From positions 1 to 64,000 of the forward strand of contig NZ_JAFIMU010000008.1 of the NCBI RefSeq assembly GCF_017302985.1: a DNA stretch of 64,000 bases, written 5' to 3'. The notes beneath the pieces were generated by a model. It did no database searches and was not told the DNA's origin. It was given only the letters and a program-made list of their open reading frames with translations. Origin of the DNA: Corallococcus macrosporus (lineage in GTDB: Bacteria; Myxococcota; Myxococcia; Myxococcales; Myxococcaceae). Positions within the stretch are counted from its first letter, which is position 1. Each line of letters starts with the position of its first letter. The translations under genes and the position numbers were made by a program. Of this stretch, positions 46,745 through 55,050 are shown piece after piece.

Positions 46745-47512
46745 ATGCGTTTCATCGGTCTGTTCGCCTCCATCCTGTGCCTGTCCGCGTGTGGCAATGG
46801 TGCGTCCTCCGTGGGGCTGAGCACGCGCATGGGTTCCGCGGTGTCGGGCGCGGGCCTCCCCGGCCAGGCCACGCAGCGGCTGGTGCCCTCCAATGGCATC
46901 ACCGTGGAGCGGGTGCGCCTGTCCGTGCGCGAGCTGGAGCTCAAGCGCGAGGGCCATCATGACGACGACGCCACGGACGACGACGGCGGCACGAGCACGG
47001 ATGACTCCAGCGAGCTGAAGCAGCGCACGGGCGCGTTCCTCATCGACCTGTCCGGCACCGCGCTGGAGGGACAGGTCGTCCGGCTGCGCGACGTGACGGT
47101 GGAGCCGGGCCTCTATGACGAGATCGAGTTCGACATCGGCAAGGTGTCCGTCACCGAGGCGGGCGACAACGCGGCGCTGAAGGAGCTGGCGGAGAAGGAT
47201 GCCTCGCTCATCATCGACGGCCGCATCGACGGCGAGCCCTTCCAGTTCGTGTCCAGCCTCCGCGTGGAGCAGGAGCGCGAGGCGGACTTCGAGGTCACAG
47301 AGGGGGACGACCAGAACGTGACCATCAACATCGACCCCAGCGGCTGGTTCACCGGCGAGGGCGGCGCGCGGCTGGATCCGCGCGACGAGCACAACCGCTC
47401 GGAGCTGGAGAACAACCTCCACAAGTCCATCGACGCCTTCGACGACCACGACCGCAACGGCGGTGAGGACTCCGACGACGACGGCAGCCACCACGACGGC
47501 AAGGACGACTGA
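46745..47512 (+). CDS. Asp/His-rich lipoprotein (DUF4382-like)
   Basis: A 255-residue protein from ATG 46745 (AGGAGA upstream). The signal peptide ends in the lipobox LSAC with Cys16. The body has ITVERVRLSVRELELK, then FLIDLSGTALEG, LRDVTVEPGLYDEIEFDIGKV and LIIDGRIDGEPFQF, which resembles the DUF4382-type periplasmic beta-sandwich. An internal HHDDDATDDDGG stretch and a C-terminal tail ending DSDDDGSHHDGKDD look like metal-binding or low-complexity linkers. It is divergent from the ECF sigma operon, whose last gene has a similar acidic tail, so a functional link is plausible. Its stop is one base from the convergent uvrA2 stop. Confidence 0.7.
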   Translation: MRFIGLFASILCLSACGNGASSVGLSTRMGSAVSGAGLPGQATQRLVPSNGITVERVRLSVRELELKREGHHDDDATDDDGGTSTDDSSELKQRTGAFLIDLSGTALEGQVVRLRDVTVEPGLYDEIEFDIGKVSVTEAGDNAALKELAEKDASLIIDGRIDGEPFQFVSSLRVEQEREADFEVTEGDDQNVTINIDPSGWFTGEGGARLDPRDEHNRSELENNLHKSIDAFDDHDRNGGEDSDDDGSHHDGKDD

Positions 47513-47513
47513 G

Positions 47514-50057
47514 TCAACCGAGCACCCGCGCCAGGTACGGCGCGGTGCGGCTCTCCTTCACCTTCGCCACCTGCTCGGGCGTGCCTTGCGCCACCACGCG
47601 GCCCCCGGCGTTCCCCGCGCCGGGCCCCACGTCGATGACGTGGTCGCTGGCGGCGATGACGCGCAGGTCGTGCTCCACGACGATGACCGTGTTGCCCGCG
47701 TCCACCAGTCCCTCCAGCTGCGCCATCAGCTTGTCCACGTCCGCAGGGTGCAAGCCGGTGGTGGGCTCATCCAGCACGTAGAGCGTGTCGCCGTGCTGGG
47801 TGCGCTGCAGCTCCGTGGCCAGCTTGATGCGCTGGGCCTCGCCGCCGGACAACTCCGTCGCGGGCTGGCCCAGGCGCAGGTAGCCCAGGCCCACGTCCGT
47901 CAACACCTTCAACGCGCGTTGGAGCGGCGGCTCGGCGGTGAAGAAGTCGAAGGCGCCGTCCACCGTCATGCCCAGCACCTCCGCGATGTTCTTCTCCCGG
48001 TAGCGCACCTCCAGCGTCTTCGCGTTGTAGCGGGTGCCGTGGCACGTGGGGCACGGCGCGTACACGCTGGGCAGGAAGAGCAGCTCCACGCTCACGAAGC
48101 CCTCGCCCTCGCACGTGTCGCAGCGGCCTCCCGCCGTGTTGAAGGAGAAGCGCCCCGCGCCGTACTTGCGCGACTTCGCCAGCGGGGTCGCCGCGAACAG
48201 CTTGCGCACATGGTCGAAGAGGCCCGTGTATGTCGCCAGGTTGGAGCGCGGCGTGCGGCCGATGGGCTTCTGGTCCACCGTCACCAGCCGCTTGATGGCG
48301 TCCATGCCCTCGGCGATGTGGCCCTCGCTCGCCACCACCGGCTCGCGGTCCAGCGGCTCGCCCTCCTCCTCTTCCGGCGTCAGCGTCTGGCCCAGCCTCG
48401 CCGCCACCAGCTCCACCAGCGCCTGGCTCACCAGGCTGGACTTGCCGGAGCCGGACACGCCCGTCACCGTCGTGAAGACGCCCAGCGGGAAGTCCACGTC
48501 CAGCCCGCGCAGGTTGTTGCGCTTCACACCCTCCAGGCGCAGCCGCCCCGTGGCCTTCCGGGGGGAGCGGCGGCGCAGGGCCTCCTCCTCGAAGAGGTAG
48601 CGCCGCGTGCGGGACGCCTCCACCTTCGCCAGCCCCTCCGGCACGCCGCTGTAGAGCACGCGGCCGCCGTGCTCACCGGCGGCGGGGCCCACGTCGACGA
48701 TCCAGTCCGCGTGGCGGATGACGTCCACCTCGTGCTCCACCACGAACAGCGAGTTGCCCGCCTCCTTCAGCCGATCCAACGCCCGGAGCAGCGCCTCCGT
48801 GTCCGCGGGGTGCAGGCCGGCGGACGGCTCGTCCATCACGTACACCACGCCGAAGAGGTTGGAGCGCACCTGCGTGGCCAGCCGCAGCCGCTGCAATTCC
48901 CCCGGTGACAGCGTGGGCGTGCTGCGCTCCAGGGACAGGTAGCCCAGGCCCAGGTCCGTCAGCACCTGGATGCGCGCGAGCAGGTCCTTCGTGATGCGCT
49001 GGGCGACGATGACCTTCTCCGGGTGCTCGCGGGCCATGGCTTCCGCGTCCTTCCCCTTCCCTTCCGCGGTGGGTTTGATCAACTCCGCGACCTGCTCCAG
49101 CGGCATGCGGGACAGCTCGCCGATGTCGCGGCCCGCGAACTTCACGGACAGCGACTCGCGCTTCAGGCGCTTGCCCTCACACAGGTCGCAGTCGCTGGCG
49201 ACCATGTACCGGGCGACGCGCTTCTTCATCATCGCGCTCTGGGTCGTCGCGAAGGTGGTCATCACGTAGCGCTTCGCGCCCGTGAAGGTGCCCATGTAGC
49301 TGGGCGTCTCCTTGCGAGCCATGGCCCGCTTCACCTCCGCGGAGGTGAAGCCCGCGTACACGGGGACGGAGGGCTGCTCGTCGGTGAAGAGGATCCACTG
49401 GCGGTCCTTCTTCGGCAGGTCGCGCCAGGGCTTGTCGATGTCGTAGCCGAGCGTCACCAGGATGTCGCGCAGGTTCTGGCCGTGCCACGCGGGCGGCCAC
49501 GCGGCGACGGCGCGCTCGCGGATGCTCAGGCGGTCGTCGGGCACCATGGAGCGCTCGGTGACCTCGAACACGCGACCGATGCCGTGGCACTTGGGACACG
49601 CGCCCGCGGGCGTGTTCGGGGAGAACGCGTCCGAGTCCAGCCGGCCCAGCTTCGGCGGGTACGTGCCCGCGCGCGAGTACAGCATGCGCACGGAGTTCGA
49701 CAGCGTCGTCACGCTGCCCACCGACGAGCGGGACGTCGGCGCGCCCCGGTGCTGCTGGAGCGCCACCGCCGGGGGCAGCCCGTCGATGGCGTCCACCTCC
49801 GGCACGCCCACCTGATCAATCAGCCGCCGCGCATACGGGGCCACGGACTCGAAGTAGCGCCGCTGCGCTTCCGCGTAGAGCGTCCCGAACGCCAGCGACG
49901 ACTTGCCGGAGCCGGACACGCCGGTGAAGACCACCAGCGCGTCGCGCGGGATGTCCACGTCCACGTGCTTCAGGTTGTGTTCCCGGGCGCCCCGGACGCG
50001 GACGAAGCCGGAGGGGTCGGGAGTCTTGCCGGTGCGCGGTGCTTTCGGAGGTGCCAT
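47514..50057 (-). CDS. UvrA-like ABC ATPase (UvrA2/DrrC type)
   Basis: A protein of about 847 residues from ATG 50057; further in-frame ATGs at 50078 and 50096 are possible, and none has a clear ribosome site. Two Walker A motifs ([37 protein letters not shown]), two ABC signatures ([26 protein letters not shown]) and zinc modules (CPKCHG...CDLCEG; CDTCEG...CPTCHG) define a UvrA relative. It is about 100 residues shorter than housekeeping UvrA, mainly in the first insertion region, as in UvrA2/DrrC proteins linked to resistance to DNA-binding drugs. DNA-damage recognition is likely; a partner UvrB is not in the window. Confidence 0.88.
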   Translation of the reverse strand: MAPPKAPRTGKTPDPSGFVRVRGAREHNLKHVDVDIPRDALVVFTGVSGSGKSSLAFGTLYAEAQRRYFESVAPYARRLIDQVGVPEVDAIDGLPPAVALQQHRGAPTSRSSVGSVTTLSNSVRMLYSRAGTYPPKLGRLDSDAFSPNTPAGACPKCHGIGRVFEVTERSMVPDDRLSIRERAVAAWPPAWHGQNLRDILVTLGYDIDKPWRDLPKKDRQWILFTDEQPSVPVYAGFTSAEVKRAMARKETPSYMGTFTGAKRYVMTTFATTQSAMMKKRVARYMVASDCDLCEGKRLKRESLSVKFAGRDIGELSRMPLEQVAELIKPTAEGKGKDAEAMAREHPEKVIVAQRITKDLLARIQVLTDLGLGYLSLERSTPTLSPGELQRLRLATQVRSNLFGVVYVMDEPSAGLHPADTEALLRALDRLKEAGNSLFVVEHEVDVIRHADWIVDVGPAAGEHGGRVLYSGVPEGLAKVEASRTRRYLFEEEALRRRSPRKATGRLRLEGVKRNNLRGLDVDFPLGVFTTVTGVSGSGKSSLVSQALVELVAARLGQTLTPEEEEGEPLDREPVVASEGHIAEGMDAIKRLVTVDQKPIGRTPRSNLATYTGLFDHVRKLFAATPLAKSRKYGAGRFSFNTAGGRCDTCEGEGFVSVELLFLPSVYAPCPTCHGTRYNAKTLEVRYREKNIAEVLGMTVDGAFDFFTAEPPLQRALKVLTDVGLGYLRLGQPATELSGGEAQRIKLATELQRTQHGDTLYVLDEPTTGLHPADVDKLMAQLEGLVDAGNTVIVVEHDLRVIAASDHVIDVGPGAGNAGGRVVAQGTPEQVAKVKESRTAPYLARVLG

Positions 50058-50125
50058 GCCAGGGCGGAAGTTGCCCATTGCCCGGGGCCCGGTCATCCGT
50101 GACACGGAGGGGGCGTCGGGATTTG

Positions 50126-51205
50126 ATGGGTCGCATGCCTTCATCGTTCGGCAGAGGACAGCCTGGCCCGCTTCGCCGCTTCACCGTGCTCACGGTCTGT
50201 GCGCTCGCGGGCTGGCTCGCCGCCTGCTCCAGCCCGAGCGCGCCCCCCGCCCCGGCTTCGGCCCCTGCCCCGGAGGCCCCGAAGGCCCGCACCTGCGAGG
50301 AGGGAGACGGGGCGGCCTGCTTCGAGGAGGCCTTGAAGGCGGAGAGGGATACCAGCCCCGGGAAGAGCTTCACCCGCCCGGCCGAGCTGTACGCGCGTGC
50401 CTGCAACAAGGGCCACCACGCGGAGGCGTGCTTCCGCGTGGCGACGCTTTCCGCGGAGCCAGGTGGGAAGCTCCATCACCTCGGGAGGGCCCGGGAGTTC
50501 GGCAAGAAGGGCTGCGAGCTTTCCCACGCCCCCAGCTGCGCCCTGGTCGCGACGCAGTACCTGGAAGTCAACGAAGCCAGCAGGAACGAGGAACGCGCGG
50601 CGGAGTACGCCCGGAAGGCCTGCGACGGCGGCAGTGCATCCGGCTGCGCCACCCTGGGCGTCATGAAGCTCCAGGGCCAGGGGATGGAGCCGGATCAGGC
50701 CAGCGGGGTGAAGCTCCTCGAGCGCGCCTGTTCGGGAGGAGCGGCCGTCGGCTGCTTCGAGCTTTCCGGCCTCTACACCCTGGGCCGTGGCGTGGAGCAG
50801 GACGAGCAACGCGCCCACCTCCTGAAGCAGCAGGCGTGTGATGGCGGCCACGGCCGTGCCTGCTTCGAGCTGGGCATGGCCTCCGCGGCGGGCTCGCCCG
50901 ACGTGAAGCGCGACGAAGCGAAGGCGGCCGCGCTGTTCGAGAAGTCCTGCGCGCTCAAGCAGCCGGAGGGATGTCTCTCCCTCGCGGAGGCGCTCCTGAA
51001 GGGAACCGGCCTCCCGGCCGACGCCGCTCGGGCCGCCACGCTGTTCGCCGCGCTCTGTGACTCGGGAGAAGCGGCCGGGTCCTGTGGGGCGCTCGGCGAC
51101 CTCTATATGAAGGGGCATGGGGTGGCGCGGGACGTGGAACGCGCCAGGGCGTTGAGGCAGAAGGCCTGTGACGGGGACAGCCGCGACTACTGCGCGCCCC
51201 GGTAG
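50126..51205 (+). CDS. Cys-rich Sel1-repeat lipoprotein
   Basis: A 359-residue protein (ATG 50126; ATG 50135 is also possible). The signal peptide ends in the lipobox LAAC. From about residue 60 it is built of roughly 36-residue helical repeats with the pattern A-x-x-x-x-x-KACDGG-x-x-x-GC-x-x-LG, e.g. KACDGGSASGCATLGVMKLQGQG. Each repeat has a Cys pair, as in Helicobacter cysteine-rich (Hcp) Sel1 proteins, where disulfides staple the helices. It is probably a periplasmic or surface scaffold for protein contacts. The gene starts about 70 bases from the divergent uvrA2 start, and its 3' end overlaps the next convergent gene by 19 bases. Confidence 0.85.
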   Translation: MGRMPSSFGRGQPGPLRRFTVLTVCALAGWLAACSSPSAPPAPASAPAPEAPKARTCEEGDGAACFEEALKAERDTSPGKSFTRPAELYARACNKGHHAEACFRVATLSAEPGGKLHHLGRAREFGKKGCELSHAPSCALVATQYLEVNEASRNEERAAEYARKACDGGSASGCATLGVMKLQGQGMEPDQASGVKLLERACSGGAAVGCFELSGLYTLGRGVEQDEQRAHLLKQQACDGGHGRACFELGMASAAGSPDVKRDEAKAAALFEKSCALKQPEGCLSLAEALLKGTGLPADAARAATLFAALCDSGEAAGSCGALGDLYMKGHGVARDVERARALRQKACDGDSRDYCAPR

Positions 51206-52314
51206 CCCTGCGTCCCCGGCCGCTCCAGCCCGAGCGCCGCCGGTAGCACGTACTGTCCGAACAGGACCAGCGGCAGGGCCGAGCCGGCCTCATCATTATA
51301 GTGGCTGCCGGTGAAGGCCGCGGTGAGGTCCAGCGAGGGCGCGACGAAGACGTACTGGCCCCCGTTGCCGCGCGCGAAGAACACCTCCACCGGGGTGCCG
51401 TTGATGACGAAGCGGGCGGTCCACCACAGGAGCCCGTAGCCCGCGTCGCCCAGCGGCCCCAGCGCCTTGCCGGACTCCGCCACCCACGCCTCGGAAGTCA
51501 GGCGCTCGCCCTGCCACGCGCCCTTGAGCATCAGCTGCCCCACCTTGAGGAAATCGCGCGGACGCAGGCGCAGGTGTCCGCCCGTGTCCGTGCCCTTCTT
51601 GCCCGCGGGCTGCCAGGTGACGTCCTGGACCTGCATCGGCGCGAACAACCACTCGCGCGACAGGTCCGCGATGGACCGGCCGCTGACCTGCTCCAGGACC
51701 GCGCCCAGCAGCACCACGCCGCCGGTGCAGTAGCGCGTCACGGTGCCGGGTTCGTCCCGCATGGGCACGTCCACGATGAAGCGGGCCCAGTCGTCCGTGT
51801 CATACATCCGCTCTTCGTTGCCGGGCGACTCGGGGTCCCAGTCGTCGCACGACAGCCCCGAGCGCATCTGGAGCAGGTGGCGCACCGTGATGCGCTCCTT
51901 GCGCGGATCCGGGTTCCGCACGGGCGCCAGGTGCGGCAAGAGCGGCAGCACGGGCGCGTCCAGGTCCGGCAGCAGGCCGCGCTCGTGCGCCATGCCCACC
52001 AGCAGCGACGTGACGCTCTTGGTGGCGGAGCGCAGGTCGTGTGCCTCCTCCCGCGTGAAGCCGTTCCAGTAGCGCTCGTAGAGGAGCTGGCCTCCACGCG
52101 CGACGAGCACCGCGTCCGGCTCCTCCACCGTGCCCTCGGACACGTCGTGCTCCAGCGCGTCGAACCAGGGGCGCTGGACGCCCGCGTCCTCGAAGGAGGC
52201 CACGGCCCAGCCGTCATCGAGCCGGTCCGGCGGCGAGCCCGGCCCCGTGGCCAGACGCTTCCCTCCGCACGCCATGAGACACACCGCCAGCAGCAGCACC
52301 ACTCGCTGGAACAT
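51187..52314 (-). CDS. Beta-lactamase-fold serine hydrolase lipoprotein
   Basis: A 375-residue protein from ATG 52314 (GGTGGAG upstream), with the lipobox LMAC (Cys16). The S-x-x-K motif is Ser96-Ala-Thr-Lys99 in DLRSATKSVTSLLVG, followed by ITVRHLLQMRSGL. The second motif, normally Y-x-N, reads RYCTGG, so the Asn is not conserved. GYGLLWWT and ARGNGGQYVFV complete the class C / EstB-like fold. Lipid-anchored relatives include esterases and D-amino-acid peptidases, so antibiotic hydrolysis is not implied. Its last 19 bases overlap the convergent Sel1 gene. Confidence 0.85.
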   Translation of the reverse strand: MFQRVVLLLAVCLMACGGKRLATGPGSPPDRLDDGWAVASFEDAGVQRPWFDALEHDVSEGTVEEPDAVLVARGGQLLYERYWNGFTREEAHDLRSATKSVTSLLVGMAHERGLLPDLDAPVLPLLPHLAPVRNPDPRKERITVRHLLQMRSGLSCDDWDPESPGNEERMYDTDDWARFIVDVPMRDEPGTVTRYCTGGVVLLGAVLEQVSGRSIADLSREWLFAPMQVQDVTWQPAGKKGTDTGGHLRLRPRDFLKVGQLMLKGAWQGERLTSEAWVAESGKALGPLGDAGYGLLWWTARFVINGTPVEVFFARGNGGQYVFVAPSLDLTAAFTGSHYNDEAGSALPLVLFGQYVLPAALGLERPGTQGYRGAQ

Positions 52315-52382
52315 CGCTCCACCCGCTTTCACACCGGCCCTGGAAGCGCGGCAGCGTATGTCACGGGAGGGCGCCATCGCGA

Positions 52383-52811
52383 CTAGCGGTTCTTCGCGCC
52401 CTGCTCGCGGATGCGCGCTTCCTGCGCGCGCAGCTCGGGGGTGAACTCGGCGCCGAAGTCGTCGTCCTCGTAGACCTGGCGCAGCTCCAGCTCCACGTTG
52501 CCGCCCGCGTCGAGGGACGGCCAGCGCTTGAGCCACTCCAGCGCCTCCTCGCGCGACTTGACCCGGATGAGTGTGAAGCCCGCGATGAGCTCCTTCGACT
52601 CCGCGAAGGGACCGTCGATGACGGTGGGCTTGCCCTGGTGGAACTTCACGAGCGCGCCCTTGCTGGTGGGATGGAGCCCTTCCCCCTGGACCATCACGCC
52701 GGCCTTCACCATCTCCTCGTTGTAGGCGCCCATGGCGGCCAGCAGCTTCTCGTCGGGGAGGACGCCCGCTTCCGTGTCCTTGTCCGCCCTGCGGATGATC
52801 ATGAATCGCAT
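52383..52811 (-). CDS. YCII-related (DGPF) domain protein
   Basis: A 142-residue cytoplasmic protein from ATG 52811, with AGGAG 9 bases upstream. It carries the YciI/DGPF pattern: MRFMIIRRADKD, LLAAMGAYNEEMVKAGVMVQGEGLHP, then TVIDGPFAESKELIAGFTLI and EEALEWLKRWPS. Members form ferredoxin-like dimers; many sit near ECF sigma factors, but here no sigma gene is adjacent. The biochemical role of the family is not established. Confidence 0.85.
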   Translation of the reverse strand: MRFMIIRRADKDTEAGVLPDEKLLAAMGAYNEEMVKAGVMVQGEGLHPTSKGALVKFHQGKPTVIDGPFAESKELIAGFTLIRVKSREEALEWLKRWPSLDAGGNVELELRQVYEDDDFGAEFTPELRAQEARIREQGAKNR

Positions 52812-52958
52812 CGGTGTGGCTCCTGGAGGCTGCCTTCCCCAGGGCAACGAATGGGGCCGGGGAAAATCGACACGGCCTTTTATTTTTCCGCCGCGCCTTC
52901 CAAGTCCTCGCAATGACGGGACTTTCCCTGGCCCGGCCCCAGGTGTGACAGTGCCCCC

Positions 52959-53474
52959 ATGCGCGAGGGTGTGAATTCCCCCGGGACGAAATCCTTTCCG
53001 GCCAGCGGCCTGCTGCACCCCGGGGTGCTGGTGGCCGTGGTGCTGCTCGTCCTGAACGACCACGTCTTCAAGGCGCGCTGGCCGTCGTGGTGGACGGGGA
53101 AGCTCTCCGACGTCGCAGGGCTCGCGATGTTCCCGCTGCTCCTCCAGGCGCTGTGGGAACAGGCGTCCTGGCGACGCTCGCGGGACTTCCGTCCGTCGTT
53201 CGCGGTGCTCGTCGGCGCGGTCGTGCTCACGGGGCTGTGCTTCGCCGCGACGAAGCTTTCGACGGACGCGGGGAATGCGTGGCGCTGGGCGCTGGGCGGA
53301 CTGCAGTGGCCCTTCTTCGCGCTGCGGGCCTGGCTCGCGGGCGTGCGCATTCCTCCGGTCCGCGCCACGCAGCACACGGTGGACGTCACGGACCTGCTCA
53401 CGCTGCCCGCGCTTTTCATTCCCCTGTGGCTCGGTTGGCGGCGTGCTCGCGAGGCGTCTTCGCCGCCTCCTTGA
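52959..53474 (+). CDS. Small membrane protein of unknown function
   Basis: A 171-residue protein with about four hydrophobic segments (approximately 19-34, 52-68, 82-98 and 145-160). A conserved-looking block LNDHVFKARWPSWWTGKLSDVAGLAMFP lies between the first two; it is rich in residues that could bind or catalyse (His, Lys, Trp, Asp). I do not recognise a named family. It is followed by a small hairpin and then by the lipid synthase genes, which may or may not be co-transcribed (91-base gap). Confidence 0.6.
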   Translation: MREGVNSPGTKSFPASGLLHPGVLVAVVLLVLNDHVFKARWPSWWTGKLSDVAGLAMFPLLLQALWEQASWRRSRDFRPSFAVLVGAVVLTGLCFAATKLSTDAGNAWRWALGGLQWPFFALRAWLAGVRIPPVRATQHTVDVTDLLTLPALFIPLWLGWRRAREASSPPP

Positions 53475-53494
53475 TTGCTGCGCGCTGTGTTTTT

Positions 53495-53510
53495 CACGTC
53501 GCAAGACGTG
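53495..53510. promoter_or_regulatory. Small GCAA-tetraloop hairpin before the lipid synthase operon
   Basis: CACGTC-GCAA-GACGTG is a perfect 6-bp stem closed by a GNRA-type loop, 20 bases after the membrane-protein stop and 55 bases before the ACP gene. It has no U-tract behind it. As DNA it is also an inverted repeat that a regulator could bind. Confidence 0.35.
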
Positions 53511-53565
53511 TCAGACCCCACCTGCACATTGCGCCCCGTCACGCATTGAACCGGCAGGGGCCATC

Positions 53566-55023
53566 ATGTCCGCGCATTCTTCTCAATCCCATACATCCAC
53601 TCCCTCGACCATCCTTGAGCAGGTGCGCCAGTGCGCCGCGTCCGTCACCCGCTACCCGCTCGACATCCTGACGGAGCACGCGCAGCTCGAGGATGAGCTG
53701 GGCATCGACTCCGTGAAGCTCGCGGAGATCGCCGCCGTCATCGCGCGCGAGTTCCACCTGCCGCCGGACCGGCTGCCGCGCAACGGGAAGGCGCGCACGC
53801 TCGGCGCCATCGCGGGTGCGGTGACGGAGGCGTTGGGGCCGTCGCTCCATGTCGCGCCCGTGCAGACGCCGGTGGCGCCCGTCGCGACCGCGCCCGTCGT
53901 GGTGGAGGCGAAGCTGGGCACCGGTGCTGGCGACCTCCTGCCGCGCGTGCGTGCCGTGTTCGCGCGCGTGACGCGCTACCCGGAGGACCTGCTCACGCCG
54001 CACGCGGACCTGGAGGACGAGCTGGGCATCGACTCCGTGAAGCAGGCGGAGGTGATGGCCGTGCTGATGAAGGAACTGGGGCTGGCTGACGCCCCGAAGC
54101 CTTCGCAGCGCCTGCGCACGATGGCCGCCATCGCCGACGCGGCCCGTGCGCTGTTGCCGTCCGCGCCGTCCGCTCCGGAGGTCGAACCTCGCGCGCCCGT
54201 CCACGCGGCGCCGACGCCGCTGCCGTCGCGCACGGAGCTGCCCTTCGCCGGGAAGGTCGCGCTCGTCACGGGTTCGGGCAAGGGCATTGGCCGGGTCATC
54301 GCGACGCGGCTGGCGCGCCTGGGAGCGACGGTGGTCGTCAACTCGTTCCACTCCCGTGAGGACGGAGAGAAGACGGCGCGGGACATCGTGGACGCGGGCG
54401 GCAAGGCGCTGCACCTGTGGGGCTCTGTCGCGCAGGAGGAGCACCTGGAGCGGATGTTCTCCGCGATCCGCGAGCAGTTGGGAGGGCTCGACCTGCTCGT
54501 GTGCAATGCGTCCAACGGGCTCATCGGTCCGTTCGACCGCATCGCGCCGAGGGACTGGGACAAGGCGTTCCGCACCTGCATCACCGGCACCTACGAGTGC
54601 GCGATGCGCGCCCGTCCGCTGATGGCCGCGCGCGGGGGCGGGAGCATCGTCACGATGTCCACGTCCATGTCGCAGCGGTACATGCACGACCTGGGCTGCC
54701 AGGGCGTGGTGAAGGCGGGCGTGGAGTCGCTCACGCGCTATCTGGCCGCGGAGCTGGCGCCGGATGGCATCCGCACCAACTGCGTGTCCGCGGGGCCCGT
54801 GCACGGGGACCTGCTGGGCATGTTCCCGGACGCACCGGAGCGCGTCGCGCGTTGGGAGTCGGCGACGCCGGGCGGACGGCTGTGCACCGCGGACGACGTC
54901 GCGGACGTGACCGAGCTGCTGCTGGGGCCCAAGACCCAGCGCGTGAATGGCGCCATCTGGGTGGTGGACGCCGGCCTCTCCGGGACCGTGGACGGCCTGC
55001 TGCCGGCCGCTCGCGCGTCCTGA
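53566..55023 (+). CDS. Tandem acyl-carrier protein fused to FabL-like enoyl reductase
   Basis: A 485-residue protein from ATG 53566 (AGGGG upstream). Two carrier domains (about 15-85 and 120-195) each contain LGIDSVK, with phosphopantetheine Ser49 and Ser157; this form is typical of PUFA-synthase ACPs. A Pro/Ala linker leads to a short-chain dehydrogenase domain (about 226-485): VTGSGKGIGR, NASNGLIGPFDRI, RYLAAELAPDGIRTNCVSAGPV and VNGAIWVVDAGLS, closest by eye to FabL enoyl-ACP reductases. In FabL the catalytic pair is Tyr-x6-Lys; here Lys383 is kept but the Tyr position is Leu376 (Tyr372 is nearby). It is read 27 bases ahead of the synthase and probably supplies its carrier and a reductase. 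Confidence 0.85.
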   Translation: MSAHSSQSHTSTPSTILEQVRQCAASVTRYPLDILTEHAQLEDELGIDSVKLAEIAAVIAREFHLPPDRLPRNGKARTLGAIAGAVTEALGPSLHVAPVQTPVAPVATAPVVVEAKLGTGAGDLLPRVRAVFARVTRYPEDLLTPHADLEDELGIDSVKQAEVMAVLMKELGLADAPKPSQRLRTMAAIADAARALLPSAPSAPEVEPRAPVHAAPTPLPSRTELPFAGKVALVTGSGKGIGRVIATRLARLGATVVVNSFHSREDGEKTARDIVDAGGKALHLWGSVAQEEHLERMFSAIREQLGGLDLLVCNASNGLIGPFDRIAPRDWDKAFRTCITGTYECAMRARPLMAARGGGSIVTMSTSMSQRYMHDLGCQGVVKAGVESLTRYLAAELAPDGIRTNCVSAGPVHGDLLGMFPDAPERVARWESATPGGRLCTADDVADVTELLLGPKTQRVNGAIWVVDAGLSGTVDGLLPAARAS

Positions 55024-55050
55024 TCCGTTCCCCTTTCCGGAGCCACCACC

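Noticed and set aside
51187-52314. Antibiotic-resistance beta-lactamase
   Set aside because: It has a lipid anchor and the second active-site motif lacks the Asn; the family is mostly esterases and peptidases.
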